A DNA stretch of 64,000 bases from NCBI GenBank assembly GCA_014192065.1, contig BJHH01000002.1:477057-541056 (forward strand). Reading direction: 5' to 3'. Position 1 is the stretch's first letter, and the number at the start of each line of letters is the position of its first letter. This DNA is from Gemmatimonadota bacterium (GTDB taxonomy: Bacteria > Gemmatimonadota > Gemmatimonadetes > Gemmatimonadales > Gemmatimonadaceae). This document shows positions 33,787 to 42,106 of the stretch, in pieces. Position numbers and translations under genes: made by a program. The notes below the pieces were generated by a model, which did not search any database, was not told where the DNA came from, and saw only the letters and a program-made list of their open reading frames with translations.

Positions 33787-34737
33787 TTGCTGTCAGACGC
33801 CGCGCTCTCGATCGCGATCGGTTGTGAAATAAAATGGCTCTACAACTCTGCTCGCCGGCTGGCTCTGCCTGTCCGTCGCTCTTCGGCCGATGCCACCTGG
33901 TGGCGGCTGGTACACCACCTCGCCGTTGACCTCGGGATTCCGCTGGTTAACGCTGCCCGTTCCGCCGACACATTGATCGTCGCAGGCGTGGCGCCTGGTC
34001 GTGTCAGGCTGCGGGCAACCCGGGATGGCTCTGTTTCGGTCAGTATAGACCTTGACCGCTTTCACGACGGGGCTGCACTGGCCATAGCGGCGGCGATATA
34101 CCTCGCCGTCCCAAGGGCCCGGGGACGTCCAAGAAAGCACTCCGGGACCGAGGCTGTAGCAGCCCTTTCCCAGTCGGAGATGGAAGAGGTCGTGCGGCTT
34201 CGAGCGCTCGGCACAAGCAAGCGACTTGAGCGCGCGGTCACACTAGGCTCTGGCATGGACCTGCTCGAGCCACCGGCAATCGTCGTCGTTCGTGAACTAC
34301 TCTCCGCTGGGATTCCATTTGTCGTTGTCGGAACCACCGCGGCCGCATTTCATTGTGCGCCATGGCCAGCCGAACACCTTGACTTGTGCGTAGACGCCTC
34401 GGGTCGCAACGCTGCCGCAGTCGCGCGCACCCTTAACCGACTTGGCGCCATTCCTCGTGGCACAGGGGTCCGCGACGGGTTTTGCGTTGACGCGGCGATC
34501 GTCGGCGCAACACCGACATTGGCCCTGCGCGTCAACAACCTCTCACTGAACCTGCTTGCGGCTCTCAATGGCATAGGCGAATACCCACAGGTCGAACAAC
34601 TGTCCATTCAGGTGCCAATGGACTGGGGCCAGATCCATGTATTGAGCCTTCCCGGCTTACTCAAAAGCGGAACTCCAGGCCCGGTCAGTGAAGGTGCGGC
34701 CAAGCAGGCTCGGTGGATCCAGTTCGCGGCATCCTAG
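33787..34737 (+). CDS. HTH/AT-hook module fused to a degenerate AbiEii/DUF6036-like nucleotidyltransferase
   Basis: A 316-residue protein from TTG 33787; a longer frame from TTG 33664 or ATG 33679 would add AT-rich, unconserved residues. Residues ~3-120 (LSDAALSIAIGCEIKWLYNS ... RARGRPRK) have an HTH-like start, motif G12-K16-N20, DLG 48-50 and an RGRP AT-hook at 112-115, in the same order as the small protein at 19230. Residues ~165-316 resemble AbiEii/DUF6036 nucleotidyltransferases ('LLSAGIPFVVVGTTAAAFH', 'LALRVNNLSLNLLAAL', 'IHVLSLPGLLKSG'), but the GG is GT, the T-x-D-L-D motif is A-E-H-L-D and the later aspartate is Asn, so catalysis is probably lost. Could be an autoregulatory or antitoxin-like protein. 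Confidence 0.55.
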   Translation: MLSDAALSIAIGCEIKWLYNSARRLALPVRRSSADATWWRLVHHLAVDLGIPLVNAARSADTLIVAGVAPGRVRLRATRDGSVSVSIDLDRFHDGAALAIAAAIYLAVPRARGRPRKHSGTEAVAALSQSEMEEVVRLRALGTSKRLERAVTLGSGMDLLEPPAIVVVRELLSAGIPFVVVGTTAAAFHCAPWPAEHLDLCVDASGRNAAAVARTLNRLGAIPRGTGVRDGFCVDAAIVGATPTLALRVNNLSLNLLAALNGIGEYPQVEQLSIQVPMDWGQIHVLSLPGLLKSGTPGPVSEGAAKQARWIQFAAS

Positions 34738-34812
34738 GATTCACCGTCGGGGACTCGCTAGGCGTGTAGAGAACGGATAGTTTCACGCTTCCCTCCCCTG
34801 TACGAGGCACGT

Positions 34813-35832
34813 GTGAATTCGCTCCGACTGCTCGCCATGTCTGCCTTCGCGCTTTCGGCCTGCACTATCCAGCGCTGGCAGCCCGTTCGCATTGCAGCGA
34901 CGGATGACCATACCGCCCATATGATGCCCGCCGACCTCCGGGTAGCGGCAACGGCGCCACGCTCTGGTGCCATACCGCAGGGCGCACCCGCCCTACCAGC
35001 AAGCAACGCGGCCGCGGCCGCTAGACTGGCCGCCAGTCCGCGGCATGGTGAATGGGTGAAAATGGCGTGGGAGCCAGGATCCAAAGATTCATTGATGGCC
35101 TGGATCGTGTATCCCGTGTCGCGGACCAAGGCACCCGTGGTGGTGGTGGTCCATGAGATATTTGGCCTTTCGAGCTGGGCGCGAGCCGTCGCCGATCAAG
35201 CGGCTGCCGATGGTTTCATCGCCATCGCCCCAGACTTTCTTTCAAAGGTTCGTGGTGGCCCGAGTTCCGTCGAACTGTCGAGCGACACCGCAAGACGGCT
35301 TACTGCCGGCGTGGATGCCGCCGATCGGAATCGCGCCATCGCGGCGGCGGCAAACTTTGCCATGATGCAGCCCTCTGCCGAACCGCGATATGGCGTGATC
35401 GGGTATTGCTGGGGCGGCTCGGCGGTTTGGGGACACGCCGTGAACGGTGGAGTTAAGGGTTTTTCTGGTGGTGTCGCGTTTTATGGCGCACCGTACACGC
35501 TTCCGGGAACGCCAGCCACGGCCACGACGGCTGCGGTACCCGGGGGGCTCGCTGTCGATTCTCTTGCCAAGATCAACGTACCGGTGATGCTCCTCAATGG
35601 CTCCAAGGATGCCAGGATCGGTGCGATGATGCCAACCATCGACTCGACGATGAGGGCGCTGAAAAAAGATTATTCCGGAACGAACTACGATGGCGCGATC
35701 CACGGATTCCTGCGCGCGCAGGATGATCCGGCCACCGGACAAAATGCCGACGCTGGCCCAGCGAACCTTGCGGCCGTCAAGGACGCGTGGCCCAAGACCA
35801 TCGCCTTTCTCAGAAAGCAGCTCAACAAGTAG
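34813..35832 (+). CDS. Dienelactone hydrolase-family lipoprotein
   Basis: A 339-residue protein with an N-terminal lipobox (FALSAC, Cys17) and a DLH-type alpha/beta hydrolase domain from ~90. The motif 'GVIGYCWGGSAVWGHA' carries the nucleophile cysteine, with 'VMLLNGSKDARIG' for the acid and 'YDGAIHGFLRAQD' for the histidine, and 'VVVVHEIFGLSSWARAVADQAAADGFIAIAPDF' is the classic DLH start. Exported members probably hydrolyse esters or lactones. GTG start. Isolated between the fusion gene and a minus-strand small gene. Confidence 0.9.
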   Translation: MNSLRLLAMSAFALSACTIQRWQPVRIAATDDHTAHMMPADLRVAATAPRSGAIPQGAPALPASNAAAAARLAASPRHGEWVKMAWEPGSKDSLMAWIVYPVSRTKAPVVVVVHEIFGLSSWARAVADQAAADGFIAIAPDFLSKVRGGPSSVELSSDTARRLTAGVDAADRNRAIAAAANFAMMQPSAEPRYGVIGYCWGGSAVWGHAVNGGVKGFSGGVAFYGAPYTLPGTPATATTAAVPGGLAVDSLAKINVPVMLLNGSKDARIGAMMPTIDSTMRALKKDYSGTNYDGAIHGFLRAQDDPATGQNADAGPANLAAVKDAWPKTIAFLRKQLNK

Positions 35833-35882
35833 CGCAGCACCCGATTACTATCGGCGGGTCGCCGAAGGCCGCACGAATCAGA

Positions 35883-36173
35883 TCAATCGGCGCGCGACAT
35901 CGAAAAGAGTGCCAGCCATTCCGGCCAGTTTCCACTCATTTCGAAAAAATCTTCGAAATAGGAAAGACCGGACGCCTCAAAGAGCTGCACGAGTGCTGTG
36001 AGCCCATCGTCACTGTAGATCGGTCCAATGGCGATGAGGTCACGTTCCACCCGGAATTCATCTGGTGTCAACACGAGCGCCCGGTCAATCGCTTCACGTG
36101 ATAATCCGGTTCGCTCGAAAGCTTCGCGCCGCACGATAATCGTCGGCGCGCCCGCAGTAAGAGAGAGTGGCAT
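35883..36173 (-). CDS. Small acidic protein, function unknown
   Basis: A 96-residue acidic protein ([20 protein letters not shown] ... [15 protein letters not shown]) without known motifs. Its codon use looks coding and the frame is closed cleanly. The ATG at 36173 lies 23 bases from the divergent mnmG ATG and has no clear ribosome binding site; in-frame ATGs upstream to 36215 would overlap mnmG. I do not recognise it. Confidence 0.5.
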   Translation of the reverse strand: MPLSLTAGAPTIIVRREAFERTGLSREAIDRALVLTPDEFRVERDLIAIGPIYSDDGLTALVQLFEASGLSYFEDFFEMSGNWPEWLALFSMSRAD

Positions 36174-36196
36174 GCAGCCACAATACACATAGAGCA

Positions 36197-38110
36197 ATGA
36201 CGCGAGCAAGCGCAAAAGATTTTGACGTCATCGTCGTCGGTGGCGGACATGCCGGCGTCGAGGCGGCTGTCGCTGCCTCACGGGCCGGCGCGCGACGCAC
36301 GGCACTGGTCACCAGTAGCGCATCCACGATCGGCCAGATGTCGTGCAACCCGGCCATTGGCGGAATCGCGAAAGGCACCGTCGTGCGCGAAGTCGACGCC
36401 CTCGGCGGAATCATGGGCCGCGCCACCGACATGGCGGCGATCCAGTTCCGTATGCTCAACCGCGGAAAGGGACCGGCAGTGTGGGCTCCCCGCGCGCAGT
36501 GTGATCGAAATCGGTACCGCGAAGCCGTTCAGTCGCTGCTCACCACATGGCCGGGCCTCTCGATCGTCGCGGCCACCGTTGAGTCACTGCTTTTTGCGCC
36601 CGACGGTTCGATCTTGGGAATACAAACCCTCGATGGTTCCAGGATCACCGCGCACGCAGTCGTGATCGCCACCGGCACATTTCTCCGCGGAAAAATCTTC
36701 ATCGGGACCGACGTTCAGGTTCCTGGGGGACGCGCCGGTGAGCCGCCGACGACCGACCTTGCTCTCCAATTGGCCGCTCGCGGGTTCGTGACTGGACGAT
36801 TCAAGACGGGCACACCGCCACGGATCGATGGACGCACCGTGCGATATGACAGGCTTCAGCGTCAAGACAGCGAACTTGAGGCGTTCGATTATCGGTGGTC
36901 ACGCCTCCGTGATCGCCCGGCACCACTGGCGCAACTTCCATGCTGGATCACCTGGACAGACACCAATACCAAGACGGTGGTATCGGAGAACATCGAACGC
37001 TCGGCGATGTACGGCGGCGCCATCGCGACACGCGGACCGCGATACTGCCCATCTATCGAAGACAAGTTTGTCCGGTTCCCAGACGCCGAGCGACATCAGG
37101 TCTTTTTGGAGCCAGAAGGCCTTGATACACCGGAACTCTATGTCAATGGACTGTCGACGTCACTCCCCGTAGGCGTGCAGCGCGACATGCTGCGCACGGT
37201 GCCCGGACTCGAACAGGTGGAGATGACGAAGCCGGGCTACGCAATCGAATATGACTATTACGATCCGACCCAACTGTACCCGTGGCTCGAGTCGCGACAT
37301 GTCGCCGGCCTCTATTTCGCTGGGCAGGTAAACGGAACGACCGGGTATGAAGAGGCCGCGGCGCAGGGCGTCGTCGCAGGGCTCAATGCTGGTCGCCGCG
37401 CCGCAGATCTCGAGCCGGTCACCATTGGACGAGATACGTCCTACATCGGCGTACTCGTCGACGATCTCGTGAATCGCGGAGTCGACGAACCGTATCGGCT
37501 CTTCACGTCGCGAAGCGAATTTCGCCTCACCGTCCGTCAGGACAATGCGATTCGCCGCCTCGCTGTGATTGGTGATGCACTCGGGTTGTACGCCGCGCCG
37601 GAACAGCTCGCGATCCAACGACGACTTGATGAAGAAGACCGACTCACGTCCGTCGCTCGAGGCACTAGCGTGTCACCATCCGCGGTCGAGGCCCTGCTCT
37701 CTCTGGCTGGTTCGACACCAATTCCGCACGCGGTGAGAGTCGCCGAGCTGGTCAAGCGAAGTGGCGTATCGCTCGACGACGTACTCCACGCATGTGGCGT
37801 AGAGGCATCGGATGATGGCGAGGTACGGGCCACGGTGGAGCTCGAACTGAAATACGCCGGATATTTTGCGCGCGAACGGGCCAGCGCGCTGCGAATACAG
37901 GCGATGGGTGCGTTCGTGTTGCCAGAGGATGCGCGATATGCCGGAATGCGATCACTGAGCATCGAAGCGCGGCAAAAACTCGCAATCAGAAAGCCAGTAA
38001 CGCTTGCCCAGGCTGCAATGATTCCCGGTGTCAGCCCATCGGACATCCAGAATCTCGTGCTCGAGGTCGAACGAGCGCGCACCCCTGCGGCAGGTACCGC
38101 GGCGCACTGA
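36197..38110 (+). CDS. mnmG: tRNA uridine-5-carboxymethylaminomethyl modification enzyme, FAD subunit
   Basis: Partner of MnmE in making cmnm5U34 in tRNA anticodons. A 637-residue FAD protein with '[20 protein letters not shown]', '[12 protein letters not shown]', '[13 protein letters not shown]', '[13 protein letters not shown]', '[21 protein letters not shown]', '[16 protein letters not shown]' and the helical C-terminal tRNA-binding domain. Start ATG 36197 is nearest the family N terminus; an in-frame start at 36167 exists. rsmG (gidB) does not follow, so the classic mnmG-rsmG-parAB order is modified. mnmE is also in this window, 22 kb away. Confidence 0.96.
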   Translation: MTRASAKDFDVIVVGGGHAGVEAAVAASRAGARRTALVTSSASTIGQMSCNPAIGGIAKGTVVREVDALGGIMGRATDMAAIQFRMLNRGKGPAVWAPRAQCDRNRYREAVQSLLTTWPGLSIVAATVESLLFAPDGSILGIQTLDGSRITAHAVVIATGTFLRGKIFIGTDVQVPGGRAGEPPTTDLALQLAARGFVTGRFKTGTPPRIDGRTVRYDRLQRQDSELEAFDYRWSRLRDRPAPLAQLPCWITWTDTNTKTVVSENIERSAMYGGAIATRGPRYCPSIEDKFVRFPDAERHQVFLEPEGLDTPELYVNGLSTSLPVGVQRDMLRTVPGLEQVEMTKPGYAIEYDYYDPTQLYPWLESRHVAGLYFAGQVNGTTGYEEAAAQGVVAGLNAGRRAADLEPVTIGRDTSYIGVLVDDLVNRGVDEPYRLFTSRSEFRLTVRQDNAIRRLAVIGDALGLYAAPEQLAIQRRLDEEDRLTSVARGTSVSPSAVEALLSLAGSTPIPHAVRVAELVKRSGVSLDDVLHACGVEASDDGEVRATVELELKYAGYFARERASALRIQAMGAFVLPEDARYAGMRSLSIEARQKLAIRKPVTLAQAAMIPGVSPSDIQNLVLEVERARTPAAGTAAH

Positions 38111-38358
38111 CGTACACCGTGCCGCCACCTGCTCAGCTGACCGCGGTATCGAAAAAAATCCAGCAGAAAATAGTTTTCGCCGACGCAATACACAGGCGAC
38201 ATTATTTGTATGTGTTGTACAAGTAAAGCATTACACAGCAACGCAATACAAAGTAATAAAATCATATGTTTACTTAAAAAAAGCTGCAATAATTATCAAC
38301 ATTTGACCTGTTCATATCTACAAGATCGATATCGGTATCGCGGTATTGATCAACGGAA
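38111..38358. other. AT-rich intergenic region before parA
   Basis: About 250 bases, strongly AT-rich from ~38160 to 38330, lying between mnmG and the parS palindrome. It holds a near DnaA box (TTATCAACA, 38293-38301, one mismatch) and a repetitive GATCGATATCGGTATCG stretch at ~38328. Probably the promoter of parAB and possibly part of an origin-type region, but no cluster of perfect DnaA boxes is seen. Confidence 0.4.
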
Positions 38359-38363
38359 CCGAA

Positions 38364-38379
38364 TGTTCCACGTGGAACA
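38364..38379. promoter_or_regulatory. parS centromere site
   Basis: TGTTCCACGTGGAACA is a parS site, one symmetric base pair from the commonest TGTTTCACGTGAAACA form. The symmetry extends to 26 bp (38359-38384). It lies ~65 bases before the parA start codon and is the expected ParB loading site next to its own genes. Confidence 0.92.
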
Positions 38380-38444
38380 TTCGGACTTGCGCTCCGAATG
38401 CTACGGCCGGTAGCTTCGTCGAGACTTCACTGAGGGCGAACTGG

Positions 38445-39233
38445 ATGGCAGCAAGGGTAATCGCAGTCGCAAACCAGAAGGGTGGTGTCGGTAAGACAAC
38501 GACAGCCATCAACGTTGCGGCTGGGCTCGCTGCCGCTGAGCGAAGAACGTTGCTGATTGACGGCGATCCTCAGGGAAATGCGTCCAGTGGTGTTGGCCTG
38601 GTTCGCGGAGGGGATGTGGTGTCAACCTACGACGTACTACTTGACCCAGCTCTCGCATTGTCGGCTATTGTTCGTGGAGTCCAGTTTGCGAATCTTGACG
38701 TCATGCCATCATCGCCAGATCTCGCCGCAGCTGAAATAGAGCTCGCCGGCGTAGTCGGCCGCGAGCTTCGTATGCGTGAGGCAATAGAATCGCTACAGTC
38801 AAGCTATGACTACATCGTTATTGACTGCCCGCCGTCGCTTGGGTTGATAACAATAAACCTGCTCGTTTCGGCTAACTCCGTATTGATCCCGCTACAGTGC
38901 GAATACTACGCGCTTGAGGGTCTTACACAGCTGCTACGGACGATTTCTTCTATTCAGGAGAACCTCTCCCCTTCGCTGGTAGTCGAAGGTGTTGTGCTCA
39001 CGATGTATGACTCACGCCTCAACCTCTCCCGTCAGGTTGCAGAGGACGCCAGGGCACACTTCGGGAACCTGGTATTCAAGAACGTCGTTCCACGAAACAT
39101 CCGGCTAGCAGAAGCACCAAGTTTTGGAAAGCCAATTATCACCTACGACCTCGCATCGATCGGAGCGCAAACATACCTCGGCGTTGTCGGCGAGATTATC
39201 AGTAGAAATGAACCAGGACTGGCAGTTGTTTAA
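38445..39233 (+). CDS. parA: Chromosome partitioning ATPase ParA/Soj
   Basis: A 262-residue deviant Walker ATPase that moves ParB-parS complexes along the nucleoid. It has the Walker A 'VANQKGGVGKTTTAINVAAGL' (KGGVGKTT), 'LLIDGDPQGNASSGVG', 'YDYIVIDCPPSLGLIT' and 'PLQCEYYALEGLTQLL'. The frame is open to 38346 across parS, but ATG 38445 (MAARVIAVANQ) is the family start and has GAGGG upstream. No long DNA-binding extension, so chromosomal type (type Ib-like size). Confidence 0.95.
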   Translation: MAARVIAVANQKGGVGKTTTAINVAAGLAAAERRTLLIDGDPQGNASSGVGLVRGGDVVSTYDVLLDPALALSAIVRGVQFANLDVMPSSPDLAAAEIELAGVVGRELRMREAIESLQSSYDYIVIDCPPSLGLITINLLVSANSVLIPLQCEYYALEGLTQLLRTISSIQENLSPSLVVEGVVLTMYDSRLNLSRQVAEDARAHFGNLVFKNVVPRNIRLAEAPSFGKPIITYDLASIGAQTYLGVVGEIISRNEPGLAVV

Positions 39234-39254
39234 CACTCTTTTTAAGAGAGTATA

Positions 39255-40166
39255 ATGTCGCAGGAAAAAATTCGACGCCTTGGCCGCGGGCTTGATGCCC
39301 TGTTGCCTACCGTGGCTGTGCCGATTGGCGAGGGGAAGGGTGTTGCGCGCGCCGAGGCCGCGTTCCGTACGGTTCCTGTTTCCTTGATTGTCGCGAACCC
39401 GAATCAGCCAAGAAAAGAATTCGACCCCGCAGGTCTCGAGGATCTCAGAAAGAGCATTCAGTCGAGTGGACTACTGCAGCCGCTCTTGGTCCGACCAAAG
39501 GGAGCGGGATTTGAGCTGGTCGCTGGCGAGCGCCGTTTTCGCGCGATTCAGGCACTTGGTTGGCGCGACGTGCCTGTCCATGTACGCGAGCTCGATGATC
39601 AGGCAATGCTCACACTCGCGCTCATCGAAAACCTGCAGCGTAGCGACCTCAACCCGATCGAAGAGGCCGAGGGGTATCAAGAACTCGTAGCCCGATTCAC
39701 GTTGACACAACAGCAGGTCGCCGATTCTGTAGGACGCGAGCGATCGACCGTGGCCAATATGCTCAGATTGCTTGCCCTTCCGGCAGTAGTCCGCAACATG
39801 GTTCGCGATGGATCGCTGTCGCTTGGGCACGCGCGCGCGCTGCTTGGTTTTTCTGATCTGGATCGAATGGTGGCGCTCGCAGCCGTTGTTGTCGCAGACG
39901 GACTGACGGTTCGAGAAGTTGAGCGCCGCGTCCGTGAGGCTGGGACGAAGCCTGCTGTACACCGAAAGACAAAGCAGGCTTCCGCGGCGGCCGCCACTCC
40001 AGAGGTGAAGGGAATCGAAGATCAGTTGCGCCGTCACTTTCAGACGGACGTCACCATGTCGCTGACCGCCGCGGATCGTGGCGAAGTTCGTCTCGCGTTC
40101 TACTCAACGGACGACCTCGAACGACTCTTGGACCTGATGCTTGGCAGTCACCGAGAAATCGTCTAA
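39255..40166 (+). CDS. parB: Chromosome partitioning protein ParB
   Basis: CTP-dependent DNA clamp that binds parS. The 303-residue protein opens with the ParA-stimulating 'RRLGRGLDALLP', then the CTP-binding region 'NPNQPRKEFDPAGLEDLRKSI' and 'GERRFRA', the HTH (TLTQQQVADSVGRERSTVANMLRLLALP) and a C-terminal dimerisation domain. Follows parA at 21 bases and overlaps the next gene as TAATG. Confidence 0.95.
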   Translation: MSQEKIRRLGRGLDALLPTVAVPIGEGKGVARAEAAFRTVPVSLIVANPNQPRKEFDPAGLEDLRKSIQSSGLLQPLLVRPKGAGFELVAGERRFRAIQALGWRDVPVHVRELDDQAMLTLALIENLQRSDLNPIEEAEGYQELVARFTLTQQQVADSVGRERSTVANMLRLLALPAVVRNMVRDGSLSLGHARALLGFSDLDRMVALAAVVVADGLTVREVERRVREAGTKPAVHRKTKQASAAAATPEVKGIEDQLRRHFQTDVTMSLTAADRGEVRLAFYSTDDLERLLDLMLGSHREIV

Positions 40167-40576
40167 TGTCCGGGGGATCGTTCGTCGATCCCGACGTAGA
40201 CGGTCACGGTGAGCTGTTTGCACGCGAGCTCGGAGCCATGATCGTTCACGTTCAGCGCGAAACAGGGCTCGCACACCGCACCTATGTTTTGCGTCCGTGG
40301 CAGGTACCGATTGCACGGGCTGCGACCAGCCGATGGACCTGGCTGGTTCTGATCGGCGGGGTAGTAAGCTGGGGAGTTTTTGCCGTCCAGGCGGCCCGAA
40401 TTCCTCTACTGAACAGTCGCATCGCGCAATTGGAGCGCGATGCTCTACGTTTGGATACACTACAGCAGACTCTTCGGGAGCTGCAGTCCCGGTATGAACA
40501 GGTTCAATCGATGCTCAGCCGCCCAGCTCAATCGGTCGGTGGTGGTTTGCAGGGCCCGGCCGTTCGACGTCCGTAG
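40166..40576 (+). CDS. Single-pass membrane coiled-coil protein next to bactofilin
   Basis: A 136-residue protein with one transmembrane helix (WTWLVLIGGVVSWGVFAVQAA, ~57-77) followed by a coiled coil (LLNSRIAQLERDALRLDTLQQTLRELQSRYEQVQSML, ~80-118). This N-terminal layout is that of the LytM/M23 peptidases commonly paired with bactofilins, but the peptidase domain is absent. It overlaps the parB stop and is followed by bactofilin, so it is likely part of a cell-shape or envelope assembly module. A stand-alone membrane anchor or truncated M23 protein are both possible. Confidence 0.7.
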   Translation: MSGGSFVDPDVDGHGELFARELGAMIVHVQRETGLAHRTYVLRPWQVPIARAATSRWTWLVLIGGVVSWGVFAVQAARIPLLNSRIAQLERDALRLDTLQQTLRELQSRYEQVQSMLSRPAQSVGGGLQGPAVRRP

Positions 40577-40612
40577 ATCCGCGATTCCAAATCAGTCACC
40601 ACGGAGCTTTCC

Positions 40613-41035
40613 ATGTCGATGTTCAGCAAAGAAGTCGGCTCTAAACCGGAAGTCCGCTCAGCGGCAGCGCCCGTTGAATCAGCCCTTTCGATCATTGCGA
40701 CTGGAATGCGAATCACCGGCGACGTCGAAACTTCTGGCGTGCTGAAGGTCGACGGCGAGATCAACGGATCAATAACCGGCGCCCGCCAAGTACTCCTCGG
40801 ACGAGGAGCCACGGTACGCGGGAACGTCACGGCCGCCGATGTCGTCATTGGCGGACATGTCGAAGGCTCCGTGGCGGCGCTCGATCGTCTCGAGCTCCAG
40901 GCAACAGCAACCATCGCCGGAGACATTGAAACGCGATCGATCATCGTACTGGAAGGTGCCCGGATCAATGGTCGGGTGAAAATGACAGATGTCGCCGCTG
41001 TTCGAAGCGAGCCACTCCGCATCGCGCGAGCCTAG
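40613..41035 (+). CDS. Bactofilin
   Basis: A 140-residue bactofilin (DUF583): a short N-terminal tail, then a right-handed beta-helix with repeated 'GxIxGxVx' turns (MRITGDVETSGVLKVDGEINGSITGARQVLLGRGATVRGNVTAADVVIGGHVEGSV) and a short basic tail. Bactofilins polymerise into filaments that scaffold cell-wall enzymes and, in some species, ParAB/parS. Its position after parAB and a membrane coiled-coil gene supports that role here. Confidence 0.93.
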   Translation: MSMFSKEVGSKPEVRSAAAPVESALSIIATGMRITGDVETSGVLKVDGEINGSITGARQVLLGRGATVRGNVTAADVVIGGHVEGSVAALDRLELQATATIAGDIETRSIIVLEGARINGRVKMTDVAAVRSEPLRIARA

Positions 41036-41045
41036 GAAAGGGAAG

Positions 41046-41125
41046 GTTTAGCTAAACTTATGTTTCCTGTTCTGTATAAAACTCTTCCAGTAAACAACTT
41101 GTACGAAATACTTACCGGCAAGATC
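41046..41125. promoter_or_regulatory. AT-rich leader with palindrome upstream of the nucleoside ABC operon
   Basis: GTTTAGCTAAAC (41046-41057) is a perfect palindrome, followed by an AT-rich stretch with TATAAA (~41086). The protein-coding frame is open through here from ATG 41060, but the composition and the lipoprotein signal further on suggest that this is the promoter/operator region. Confidence 0.4.
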
Positions 41126-42106
41126 GTGCGCCTTTCAACGCTACTGATCGTGTTTATTGGAGTTGCCTCGTGCTGGCCAGGCGAGGGGAGTGGGGTGGCC
41201 GGTTTTCGCGTTGCCCTGTTGACGCCTGGGCCAATATCCGACCAATCGTGGAATGCGAGTGCGTTTACCGGGCTGATGCGAATCCGTGATAGCCTTACCG
41301 CACAAACCAGCCATATCCAGGTCAAAACCCCAGCAGACTTCGAAGAAAATTTTCGCCAATACGGCGCGTCTGGCTATTCGCTCGTCATCGGACATGGGTT
41401 CGAATTTCAGGACGCCGCCGCTCGCGTCGCATCGTCCTACCCGACCACGGTGTTCGTCACGACTGGCGGCGAGACGGTTCGGCCAAATGTTGCAGCGCTT
41501 TCGTTCGCGTTCGACGAACCGTCGTTTCTTGCTGGCATGGCCGCGGCGGCGGCCAGTAAGACGGGGATTATTGCCTGTGTCGGCGGAACCGAGCTCCCGC
41601 CAGTGAAGGCGTCCTTCGCGGCCTTTGTCGCCGGCGCACAGCTCATGAGACCGGATGTGCGGGTGATTGTGACGTACCTCGGCAATTGGGACGATACGGG
41701 CGCCGGAAAGGAACAGGCGCTCGCTCTGATCCAGCGGCGCGTAGATGTGATTTTCCAAAACGCCGATGCCGCTGGGCTCGGAGTTTTTCAGGCAGCGCGA
41801 GAGCGAGAGGGCGTACTCGTCATCGGGTCAAACACAAACCAGAACACCCTTGCACCGGCCAGTACAATCGGCAGCGTGGTGGTTGATGTGCCGCATGCAT
41901 TTCTCCTGGTCGCGAAAGAGGTTCACGCGAAGACATTCACGGCGCGGGTGATTCGACTTGGCACCCGTGACAACGTCGTCCGCTGGGAGCCAGGTCCAGT
42001 ATTCGGACAGCGTGTGGCCCGTGCTCAGCAGCAGCGCATCGACTCGGTGCAAACTGTGATGCGCTCCGGTTCATTCACCACACCTCCATCGCCGTCACCA
42101 CGGTGA
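41126..42106 (+). CDS. BMP-family substrate-binding lipoprotein (nucleoside-type)
   Basis: Periplasmic binding protein of the basic membrane protein family, which in most cases binds purine nucleosides for an ABC importer. From GTG 41126 (VRLSTLLIVFIGVASC) it has an ideal lipoprotein signal; the ATG at 41060 would add 22 residues including acidic ones. The core has 'FRVALLTPGPISDQSWNASAFTGL', 'GYSLVIGHGFEFQDAAARVASSYP' and 'IASVVVD'-like hinge segments. It opens a five-gene operon with 4-base overlaps. Confidence 0.9.
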   Translation: MRLSTLLIVFIGVASCWPGEGSGVAGFRVALLTPGPISDQSWNASAFTGLMRIRDSLTAQTSHIQVKTPADFEENFRQYGASGYSLVIGHGFEFQDAAARVASSYPTTVFVTTGGETVRPNVAALSFAFDEPSFLAGMAAAAASKTGIIACVGGTELPPVKASFAAFVAGAQLMRPDVRVIVTYLGNWDDTGAGKEQALALIQRRVDVIFQNADAAGLGVFQAAREREGVLVIGSNTNQNTLAPASTIGSVVVDVPHAFLLVAKEVHAKTFTARVIRLGTRDNVVRWEPGPVFGQRVARAQQQRIDSVQTVMRSGSFTTPPSPSPR

